From Pseudomonadota bacterium (GTDB taxonomy: Bacteria > Pseudomonadota > Gammaproteobacteria > Xanthomonadales > Rhodanobacteraceae): a stretch of DNA of 42,803 nt. The notes beneath the pieces are model-generated. The model saw only the letters and a list, made by a program, of their open reading frames with translations, was not told where the DNA came from and searched no databases. The translations under genes were made by a program, and so were the position numbers. Shown one piece after another: positions 1-5,913 of this stretch (position 1 is the first letter of the stretch; each line of letters starts with the position of its first letter). Location: assembly GCA_021792975.1 (NCBI GenBank), contig JAJYTR010000015.1:1-42803 (forward strand), in the 5' to 3' direction.

Positions 1-17
1 CCCCTGATTAACAGTCA
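1..17. repeat. Left attachment-site core (prophage-chromosome junction)
   Basis: The first 17 bases (CCCCTGATTAACAGTCA) recur exactly at 42719-42735 inside the tRNA-Asn gene. They correspond to the anticodon stem-loop, a usual crossover point for tyrosine integrases. The two copies diverge straight after the core (AGCC here, GGTG at the right). Because the right copy lies in the middle of a complete tRNA, the sequence just left of base 1, outside this window, should be the displaced 3' half of the original tRNA. The true repeat is then probably longer than 17 bp. Confidence 0.85.
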
Positions 18-102
18 AGCCTTGCATCTGCTCAATTCTACAGCCCGATCACAGGGTTGCGGCATAAGCGCGCGCCTACTATCCGCCGAGGACGGCCCTG
101 CT

Positions 103-131
103 ACAGCCTGCATTCCTGCGGGTCAGGCTGT
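103..131. repeat. Inverted repeat in the left-end non-coding stretch
   Basis: The arms ACAGCCTG (103-110) and CAGGCTGT (124-131) are perfect inverted repeats around a 13-base loop. No T-run follows on either strand, so this is not a convincing intrinsic terminator. It lies between the attachment core and the end of the first gene. A role as terminator or protein-binding site is possible but unsupported. I see nothing else in bases 18-159. Confidence 0.3.
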
Positions 132-159
132 GCAATATGAGACGGTGCCATGCGCCCCA

Positions 160-786
160 TCAGCGTAGCTTCCGGTGTCCACAGATGACCGAGCAGTGCT
201 CGATGATCTCAGCCGCCAGCTGTGCAAGCCGATGACGCTTTCTGGCAACGATTCGCGCGCCAAACGCAGCGTTTCCCTCTGATAGATCCCAAGGCATGAC
301 GCTGTCCGACACCATTTCATGATTGGCCTTCTGCATCCGCACCCACGCGAGCCGTGCATCCACGTCCCTGCTGTCGATCAGGTCTCTGATCCAGTCGATG
401 TCCTCAATCTCGCCGCGCAGCCGTTCAACGCGCCCATTGAGAGGCGGCATTGACTCGAGGCGCCGTTCGTCGGCGCCATGCGTGGCATCCCGGAGGTTCC
501 TCGCCAAGGCAGCAACAGGTTCAAGCGCCGCCTGCAGCGCCGCCAGCCGCGCATTGTGCTCGCGCCGATCCGCGCTGGTTGCGATCCACGCCGCCCCTGC
601 CACCGGGATCGCCGCGCCGATCAGTGTGCCGATCGCCTCCACAGCCGTCTCACCACCCGCCCGGCCGAGCGCAGCCGCAGCCGCAAGACCCACGGCGGCT
701 CCGAACAGCCACGCAAGCACGTGTGCGGCCGTCAGCGCAGCACGCCACTCCCGCAAAACTCGAAGCACTCGCTGCACCGGCTTCAT
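160..786 (-). CDS. Membrane protein with coiled coil, unknown function
   Basis: The product is 208 aa from the ATG at 786, which follows a GGAAG ribosome site. Two hydrophobic segments near residues 20-65 (AAHVLAWLFGAAVGLAAAAAL and a second one from GTLIGAAIPVAGAAWI) are followed by a long charged, helical, probably coiled-coil cytoplasmic part. The frame stays open upstream to an ATG at 1020 that has an AGGAGG six bases before it, giving 286 aa. I prefer the shorter form because the long one would overlap the start of the divergent gene at 986, but this is not settled. No family is recognised. Its place beyond the tail genes, next to the attachment site, is typical of accessory cargo expressed in lysogens. 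Third-position GC looks lower than in the structural genes. Confidence 0.6.
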   Translation of the reverse strand: MKPVQRVLRVLREWRAALTAAHVLAWLFGAAVGLAAAAALGRAGGETAVEAIGTLIGAAIPVAGAAWIATSADRREHNARLAALQAALEPVAALARNLRDATHGADERRLESMPPLNGRVERLRGEIEDIDWIRDLIDSRDVDARLAWVRMQKANHEMVSDSVMPWDLSEGNAAFGARIVARKRHRLAQLAAEIIEHCSVICGHRKLR

Positions 787-985
787 CCTGGCTTCCGCGG
801 CTCGCAGTGCTGCACAGCCTAGCCCCTGCGCCAGTGTGGGCGAAGTCCTACACCGCGCGTTGTGGCGAGCCGCTTGCCCGACTGCGCGCACGGCACCATG
901 ATGGCCCTGCCCGCGAAGCCAGGTGCAGGCCTGTGCCGGCGTCAAGCCAACCGGCGCGCGGGCTCCTTGTGGGCGCCTCTCGACC

Positions 986-1486
986 ATGGACACTGCGATG
1001 GCCGCGATCACAGTCAGCATCGCCAGCCTCCTGGTGAGTGCCGTCAGCGCATACGTAGCCGTGCTGGCTTACAGGCGGTCGGGCAAGAAAACTTTGCTCG
1101 ACCTTCGCATCCAGTTGCGCTCAGCGGATGACGAGATCCATCGCCGCGTGCGCAGATTGGAAGGCAAACTGACCGACACAAAGGTCGCCGTCGAAAGCTC
1201 GCTGACAGCGATGGGGGCAGCCAACTCAGGGGCCATGCAGCGGCACCGTGCCGAGCATCAACGAAGAATTGAAGCGCTCGATGCGCTCAGGGCAGAACTT
1301 CCACCGGTCGGGGCGAGCTACCCTGCCGCAGACATCGCCGACATCGAGTCAGAGATCGTGAGACGGAAGAGATCCATCGGAGAAGCAACAGACCTCGAGG
1401 CCGAGTGCGCAGCCGTCGCTGAGCGCGCTGAGGCAGACTTGGCGCGCCATAGACAAATGGTGCAGCAGATTCTCAGGAAACCATGA
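986..1486 (+). CDS. Single-pass membrane protein with coiled coil, unknown function
   Basis: The product is 166 aa. One hydrophobic helix at residues 5-28 (ITVSIASLLVSAVSAYVAVL) is followed by YRRSGKK, the positive-inside rule for an N-out, C-in anchor. A charged helical domain rich in Arg, Glu and Ala follows and is likely a coiled coil. An in-frame GTG at 923 would add 21 residues, but the membrane helix begins properly only after the ATG at 986. It is divergent from the membrane protein ending at 160, with 199 bp between the two preferred starts. It runs against the tail operon, so it probably has its own promoter. Superinfection exclusion or another lysogenic-conversion role is inference from position and topology only. 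Confidence 0.6.
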   Translation: MDTAMAAITVSIASLLVSAVSAYVAVLAYRRSGKKTLLDLRIQLRSADDEIHRRVRRLEGKLTDTKVAVESSLTAMGAANSGAMQRHRAEHQRRIEALDALRAELPPVGASYPAADIADIESEIVRRKRSIGEATDLEAECAAVAERAEADLARHRQMVQQILRKP

Positions 1487-1574
1487 TTGTTACCTGGCTG
1501 CGACCAGACTGTGCGGGCGGCGCTTGACCTCCAGGGAACTTGCCGTTCTGCAGGATTGCGAAGATGCGTTCCAT
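1473..1574 (-). CDS. Candidate 33-aa ORF translationally coupled to the adhesin gene
   Basis: The ATG at 1574 overlaps the adhesin stop by one base (TGATG), a junction type used at several other places in this operon. The peptide begins MERIFAILQNGKFPGGQ and ends VTIMVS. Its 3' end overlaps the last 14 bases of the convergent membrane-protein gene. No family is recognised. It could be a last small tail or lysis-associated gene, or simply a chance ORF after the true end of the operon. The coupling is the only positive evidence. Confidence 0.35.
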   Translation of the reverse strand: MERIFAILQNGKFPGGQAPPAQSGRSQVTIMVS

Positions 1575-2401
1575 CATGCCCACCACGTCACGATGCAGAT
1601 GCCGGAACCGCCATCTTTGCCAGTGCTATAAGAGCCGCCGCCGCCGCCGCCACCGCCACCGCCAGAATTAGCGGCCCCTGCCGTACCGGGGAAAAGGTTG
1701 GATGCGCCATTGCCGCCCCCAGACGATCCGGTTGAACACAGCGCGCCCACGCCGCCACCGCCGGCGCCCCCACCATACCCGCCAATGCCGGCGCCTCCCC
1801 GGCTACCGAAGGAGCCGCCGGCATATATAGTGATCGCAACGCCCCCAGCACCGCCGCCTGCGCCACCACAAAAATTAGAATTGTTGGCCCAAGCGCCGTC
1901 CGCGCCACCGCTTGCTGCAATCCCCACCCCAGCAGCCGCGAGTCCTCTTACTTGGCTTGATGTGAGTCCGCCGCCGCCCCCTGATCCGCCAGAGGTCGGT
2001 ACTGTCGCATTTGATCCATTGCCAGCCGCGCCGCCGCCGCCGCCATAGGCGTTGAGCGCGCCGAAGGACGTGGTGCCTCCCTGTGCTCCGTTTGCGCCTG
2101 CAAGCGCGCCAAAACCGCCAGCGCCAACTGTTACGGTGACGGGTCCGGTGACGGCGACCACTTGCGAAATGACCTGACCACCCCCGCCGCCGCCCGCACC
2201 AGCGTTGTTAAGGGCGTTGCCGCCCCCGCCCCCACCACCCCCACCCACCAACAGCACCGCGACCTGCGTCACGCCAGCGGGCGGCGTGTAGGTTCCCGAG
2301 GACGTGAAAATCTGCTGATAGGGCTGCTTGCCGCCGCCGCCACCGGCGGCCGACTTGGGGATCACCGACAGCGGGTCCGCATAGGGCGCGAGAACGTCCA
2401 T
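1574..2401 (-). CDS. Glycine-rich tail-tip adhesin
   Basis: The product is 275 aa. After a short N-terminal lead (MDVLAPYADPLSVIPKS), a conserved-looking stretch, QPYQQIFTSSGTYTPPAGVT, leads into VAVLLVGGGGGGGGGN and then repeated glycine runs separated by short variable loops. The protein ends SGICIVTWWA. This is the pattern of phage glycine-rich adhesins, in which polyglycine sheets hold surface loops that contact the receptor, as in S16/T2 gp38-type tips. It starts three bases after the tail protein that ends at 2405 and is the last sizeable gene of the late operon. The loops between the glycine runs are the expected host-range determinants. The proline-rich reading on the opposite strand is its shadow. 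Confidence 0.7.
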   Translation of the reverse strand: MDVLAPYADPLSVIPKSAAGGGGGKQPYQQIFTSSGTYTPPAGVTQVAVLLVGGGGGGGGGNALNNAGAGGGGGGQVISQVVAVTGPVTVTVGAGGFGALAGANGAQGGTTSFGALNAYGGGGGAAGNGSNATVPTSGGSGGGGGLTSSQVRGLAAAGVGIAASGGADGAWANNSNFCGGAGGGAGGVAITIYAGGSFGSRGGAGIGGYGGGAGGGGVGALCSTGSSGGGNGASNLFPGTAGAANSGGGGGGGGGGSYSTGKDGGSGICIVTWWA

Positions 2402-2404
2402 GCA

Positions 2405-3196
2405 TCACCCCATCACCACCGCGCGGTACTGGTTCAGCGTCGGCGCGCCGGCGAAAACGAGGCGCACCGCGTTCACGCTCAGGCGCTGGACATCGACGAT
2501 CACCTCGTCATAGGGCGAGGAGTTGCGGTATACGGTCACCTGAACATCCAGCGTGCCCAGGTTGTGGGTCACGTCGTACTGCGTCGCCGTGCCATCGCCG
2601 ATGCTCGCGGCAAACTTGCGCACCCGGCCTGCCCAGCTGGCAAGCTTCAGCGGGGTAACCATGCGCAGGTCGTCCGTGCCCGCGTCCGTTTCCGCCTGCG
2701 TGGCGATTTCGGCGATGCCCGCCGTCGTTTCGCTGGCTGGCGGGGCGCCTGCGACAAAACTGGTGAAAGTGATCGCATCGGTGCCCAGCACCGGGTTGAG
2801 CGTCGTGCATCGCCAGGTCGTGCCAGCGCTGGTGCCGCTGTTCACTGACACCACCGCGTTGTTGAACTCGGCGCTGGCGTTGGCATCCGGCGCGCGCCCC
2901 ATGGCCGTGGCCGATCCGTTCCAGATGTAGATGCCGTTCTCCGTAGCGCCCGTCTGCGCCCGCACCAGCACGCGGTCGCCGACTGCCATGGTCACGCCGT
3001 CGATCGCGGTGCCAGGGCTGGCCAGGTTGATGTTCGCCTGCGTGGAAACGACGACATCATCCTTCCAGGCAAGACCTTCGATCAGGCTGTCGGCATAGCC
3101 CTTGGTGGCGGCGTCGGTGGCAGCGGTTGGCGTGGGCAGGCCCGTGACCTTGGCGCCGCCGTTGAAGTTGAAATCGGTGAATACCTGCTTGGCCAT
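2405..3196 (-). CDS. Phage tail fibre-type protein
   Basis: The product is 263 aa; its ATG at 3196 follows a GAGGA ribosome site. The N-terminus (FNFNGGAKVTGLPTPTAATDAATKGYADS) has the segment ATDAATKGY often found in phage tail-fibre shaft proteins. A middle region resembling fibre head-binding repeats (GDRVLVRAQTGATENGIYIW) follows. The C-terminal module is built around THNLGTLDVQVTVYRN and ends RAVVMG. A related module (AHNLGHEPIVAVRT) ends the neighbouring protein at 3207, so the two probably carry paralogous tip domains. It lies between the lysis genes and the adhesin and is probably a fibre or tip component, with the glycine-rich protein as its distal partner (inference). Confidence 0.7.
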   Translation of the reverse strand: MAKQVFTDFNFNGGAKVTGLPTPTAATDAATKGYADSLIEGLAWKDDVVVSTQANINLASPGTAIDGVTMAVGDRVLVRAQTGATENGIYIWNGSATAMGRAPDANASAEFNNAVVSVNSGTSAGTTWRCTTLNPVLGTDAITFTSFVAGAPPASETTAGIAEIATQAETDAGTDDLRMVTPLKLASWAGRVRKFAASIGDGTATQYDVTHNLGTLDVQVTVYRNSSPYDEVIVDVQRLSVNAVRLVFAGAPTLNQYRAVVMG

Positions 3197-3206
3197 GGTG
3201 GCGTCC

Positions 3207-3890
3207 TCAGATGCAGCGCGCGAAGCCCGCGAGCGGAGCGGAAAGGTTGATGACGAGGTTGTTGGCGGAAAGGTGGGTCACGGCGGCCTCGATGTCGGCG
3301 CCGCCCTGCGTGCGCACCGCGACAATGGGCTCGTGCCCGAGGTTGTGCGCGACCGACCAGGTGTCTGCCGCGGTGCCCTGCGTATGCAGGTAATCGTGCT
3401 GGTAGCGGTTCGTGACGCCTTCCGGCAGGTCGTCCGTGGTGGGCGCGCGCGTGCCGGTCACGCGGCCCTTGGCGTCGCGCTGGATCGCCAGCAGCGCACC
3501 CAGGCCGGAGTCAGGCACATCGGGCAGCACCAGATCCACATTGCCGGCGCCGCCGTCCGGGCTGGTGATGGCAATGCTGCCGTCGCTCGACACAATCGCG
3601 CGCACGGTCCAGTCGCCGTTCGCACGTCGCGTCACCAGCCCGGCGCCTGCCAGCGCGGCCACCGCCTGCACGTTCGCTGGCACTTCCAGCACCAGCTTCC
3701 ACGGGATCGGTCTGGCTCCGGTTCCCGCCGATCCGCCGCCCGTGCCGGCGGGGTCGCGCAGATCGGATTCCTTCACCAGCGCGCCATCCGGCCAGCGCAG
3801 GTTCACGCCGACGGTCGCGCCGTCCGCCGCGTGCCGCGGCACGTCCACCGCGCGGCCGATGGTTCCGGCAACGGGTACGCGCACCTTCAC
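3207..3890 (-). CDS. Phage tail protein with HNLG C-terminal domain
   Basis: The product is 227 aa from a GTG at 3890 that overlaps the upstream stop (GTGA) and follows a purine-rich GGGGGGCAGGG site. The longer open frame upstream is a shadow of the membrane protein gene. The N-terminus (VPVAGTIGRAVDVPRHAADGATVGVNLRWPDG) and the middle section look like beta-rich virion modules. The C-terminus contains QHDYLHTQGTAADTWSVAHNLG and ends APLAGFARCI, paralogous to the end of the tail protein at 2405. It is likely a tail tip or fibre-attachment protein. The exact role is not visible from sequence. Confidence 0.6.
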   Translation of the reverse strand: MKVRVPVAGTIGRAVDVPRHAADGATVGVNLRWPDGALVKESDLRDPAGTGGGSAGTGARPIPWKLVLEVPANVQAVAALAGAGLVTRRANGDWTVRAIVSSDGSIAITSPDGGAGNVDLVLPDVPDSGLGALLAIQRDAKGRVTGTRAPTTDDLPEGVTNRYQHDYLHTQGTAADTWSVAHNLGHEPIVAVRTQGGADIEAAVTHLSANNLVINLSAPLAGFARCI

Positions 3891-4207
3891 CGCGCCCTGC
3901 CCCCCGCCAGCCTGGCCAGTTCGCGCGCCTGCTCCGCGTCGGACTTCTCGATGTTGTCGAGCCGGCGTTCGACGTCTCCGAACCGCTGGCGCGCCTCGCT
4001 GCGCGGCATCGCGGTATCGGAGGCGCTGCGCACCGCGTCGGACAGCTGCCGCATCTGCGCGGCGATGCCGTTGACGCGCTCGTCCATCCGCGCCACCACC
4101 GTGCCCGTGCTCCACACGGACGTGGCCATCCACAGGATGCCCGCCGTGATCAGCCCGACCATGATCGTCTGCACGTGCCGCTCGATGCCCGCGCGTTTCT
4201 CGCTCAC
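3887..4207 (-). CDS. Small single-pass membrane protein with coiled coil
   Basis: The product is 106 aa from a GTG at 4207 with GGAG about ten bases upstream. One transmembrane helix lies at residues 15-35 (TIMVGLITAGILWMATSVWS). A hydrophilic, heptad-like region containing MDERVNGIAAQMRQLSDAV and DVERRLDNIEKSDAEQARELARL follows. The layout resembles phage membrane proteins found beside lysis genes. It directly follows the transglycosylase and is coupled by GTGA to the next tail gene. It may help lysis or cap the tail operon. No named family is claimed. Confidence 0.6.
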   Translation of the reverse strand: MSEKRAGIERHVQTIMVGLITAGILWMATSVWSTGTVVARMDERVNGIAAQMRQLSDAVRSASDTAMPRSEARQRFGDVERRLDNIEKSDAEQARELARLAGGRAR

Positions 4208-4235
4208 CCTGCGTTCTCCGGTCTGCACGGTCACG

Positions 4236-4967
4236 CTATTCCAGGCGCGCGCAGGCGCCCGGCCCCCATGCGGCAAACAGCGGCTGCCAGCGCCCGATGA
4301 TGCGGCGCGGGTATCCAAGGTTCTCGGCGCAGAAGCGCCTGGCGCGGCGGGCCTCTCCGCAGGCCGCATCGGCGGCGCGCAGATCCTCCGGGCGTCCGGC
4401 GGCGCGCCATTCCGCAAGCCAGTGGCCCAGCCCGCCGTTGTAGCCGCGCAGGGCCGCCCACATGCGCCCGCAGTGCGTTCCGGGCGGCGTCCGCACGTAC
4501 AGGTGCCGGTCGTAGGTCACCAGCGCCCGCAGCGCCCAGGCCGGGCTCAGGGTGTCGCAGCCGGCCGGCAGCCCGGGGTACGCGCCGCAGATCCACGCCG
4601 CCGTCGCCGGCATGAACTGCGCCATGCCGGTGGCGCCGGCGGATGAGCGCGCCGCCGGGTTCCAGCCGCTCTCCTGCTGCACCTGGCCGGCGAAAGTCGC
4701 CACCGGCGCGTCCAGTCCCCATGCCACGCGCGCCGTGCGGATGAGCGTGTCCCGCCAGGGCATGGCTGCACGCGGAACATCCGCAGCGCGCGCGACGCTG
4801 ACGGCTCCCAGCAGGAGCGCCAGCAGCAATGAGCCAACGGCAAGCCGCGCGCACCACTGCGCCCACTTCAAGGGACGGCGCGGATGGAAGGCGCCTGTCC
4901 ACAGGACGGGCATCGCCAGCGCGGCCGCCAGCAGCAGGAAGCAGGCGCCTACGGTGCTCACGGTCAC
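4236..4967 (-). CDS. Endolysin: lytic transglycosylase (SLT domain)
   Basis: The product is 243 aa from a GTG at 4967 that overlaps the holin stop (GTGA). Two hydrophobic stretches (residues 3-23 and 42-58) precede AARAADVP-type residues that suit signal-peptide cleavage or an N-terminal anchor. The soluble-lytic-transglycosylase fold follows: VQQESGWNP with likely catalytic Glu99, AGATGMAQFMP at 110-120 and RGYNGG at 174-179. The enzyme would cleave the beta-1,4 bond between N-acetylmuramic acid and N-acetylglucosamine in the periplasm. The hydrophobic N-terminus suggests Sec-dependent or signal-anchor export rather than strict need for a large holin hole. It belongs to the cassette Rz-Rz1-holin-endolysin. 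Confidence 0.85.
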   Translation of the reverse strand: MTVSTVGACFLLLAAALAMPVLWTGAFHPRRPLKWAQWCARLAVGSLLLALLLGAVSVARAADVPRAAMPWRDTLIRTARVAWGLDAPVATFAGQVQQESGWNPAARSSAGATGMAQFMPATAAWICGAYPGLPAGCDTLSPAWALRALVTYDRHLYVRTPPGTHCGRMWAALRGYNGGLGHWLAEWRAAGRPEDLRAADAACGEARRARRFCAENLGYPRRIIGRWQPLFAAWGPGACARLE

Positions 4968-5245
4968 AGCCCGATGCTGACGCCGATGATGCAGGCGGCA
5001 ATCACGATGGCGCGGCGCAACGCCGCCATCGAGAACAGGCGCGCGTCGATCCGGTCCGGCCTGCCGTACGGAAACAGGCCACGGTCGATCCAGTAGCCGG
5101 TCCACGCGGCCGTCGTGATCAGCGCGAGCTTGTACACCACCACGCCCAGCTGCTGCGGCGCCATCCCGCCGACAGCGGCCAGCAGCAGCAGCGCGGCCGC
5201 GCCCCAAGGCGCCATGCGGAACAGGTCTTCCGGGATCCTTCTCAT
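4964..5245 (-). CDS. Putative holin
   Basis: The product is 93 aa from an ATG at 5245 that overlaps the Rz1 stop (ATGA). It has three hydrophobic segments: APWGAAALLLLAAVGGMAP, LGVVVYKLALITTAAWTGYW and a C-terminal RRAIVIAACIIGVSIGL. The turn YWIDRGLFPYGRPDR between them is a segment I associate with a family of putative phage holins. Size, topology and position directly before the transglycosylase support a pore-forming or pinholin role in the inner membrane that times lysis. Confidence 0.75.
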   Translation of the reverse strand: MRRIPEDLFRMAPWGAAALLLLAAVGGMAPQQLGVVVYKLALITTAAWTGYWIDRGLFPYGRPDRIDARLFSMAALRRAIVIAACIIGVSIGL

Positions 5246-5532
5246 GGGCGCAGCCCCCCATCCGCCGGCGAGCCCTGCACGGCCCGGATCTGCCGCAGCT
5301 GCGCGTTGCAGGCTTCCAGCGCGCGCCGGCGCTCGCGGGCAATCCGCACCGCCTCGCCCACGGTCATGTCCTTCGGTCCGGCGATCGGACACGGCGCGGT
5401 CAGCGTCTCGGGGATCGGCACGTAGCGCGTCACCGGCACCTGCACCACGTCGGGTGCGACGGGACGCGGCGGCGTGCCTGCGCAGCCCGCCAGCGCGGCC
5501 ATGCCCGCAGTCAGTAGGACGTGACGCCGCAC
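5242..5532 (-). CDS. Rz1-like outer-membrane spanin lipoprotein
   Basis: The product is 96 aa from a GTG at 5532, starting inside the 3' end of the Rz gene in another frame. The N-terminus VRRHVLLTAGMAALAGCAG contains the lipobox LAGC, so the mature protein would be lipidated on Cys17 and anchored in the outer membrane. A proline-containing segment (GTPPRPVAPDVVQVPVTRYVPIPETLTAPC) and a basic helical tail follow. Overlap with Rz is the classic spanin arrangement. The pair would fuse the two membranes in the last step of lysis, which implies a Gram-negative host. Confidence 0.8.
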   Translation of the reverse strand: MRRHVLLTAGMAALAGCAGTPPRPVAPDVVQVPVTRYVPIPETLTAPCPIAGPKDMTVGEAVRIARERRRALEACNAQLRQIRAVQGSPADGGLRP

Positions 5533-5909
5533 AGCTTCGTCTCCATCAGGGCACGGCACGATGGCGCGCGCGTGGCCTCGTCGAACTTCGCGCGCCAGGC
5601 CGCCGCCTCGGCATCGGCGTGCTGGCGGTCCTGCGCGGCGCGTGCGGCGGCGGCGCGTGCGGCGGCGCGCGCGGCCTCGGCGCTGGCGCGTTCGGCGACG
5701 GCCAGCCGGTTGGTCTCGTCCAGTGCCCGTGCCAGCCGGGCCACATCGGATTCGGCATCGGATGCCCGCCGCATCACCTGTTCCAGCGCGGCGGATCCAC
5801 GCACGTAGCCGGCCTGCCAGCGCAGGCTGCCGTAGCCCAGCGTGGCGGCCGCAACCGCCAGCGCGGCCGCGCCGGCCAGGTAGGGTCTGATGGCGCCCGG
5901 CATCCACAT
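5511..5909 (-). CDS. Rz-like inner-membrane spanin
   Basis: The product is 132 aa. An N-terminal membrane helix (YLAGAAALAVAAATLGYGSL) is followed by an alanine-rich periplasmic coiled coil containing LARALDETNRLAVAERASAE and WRAKFDEATRAPSCRALMETKLCGVTSY at the end. This is the i-spanin layout; its partner Rz1 is encoded in the overlapping frame (5242-5532). It begins four bases after the giant virion gene. A copy of the 19-bp repeat ends 22 bases before its start codon. Confidence 0.8.
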   Translation of the reverse strand: MWMPGAIRPYLAGAAALAVAAATLGYGSLRWQAGYVRGSAALEQVMRRASDAESDVARLARALDETNRLAVAERASAEAARAAARAAAARAAQDRQHADAEAAAWRAKFDEATRAPSCRALMETKLCGVTSY

Positions 5910-5913
5910 GGCG

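Noticed and set aside
103-131. Intrinsic terminator at the left end
   Set aside because: The inverted repeat is perfect but has a 13-base loop and no T-run on either strand.
1698-2048. Proline-rich 116-codon frame on the plus strand
   Set aside because: It is the complement of the glycine codons in the adhesin gene (GGC/GCC runs) and not an independent gene.
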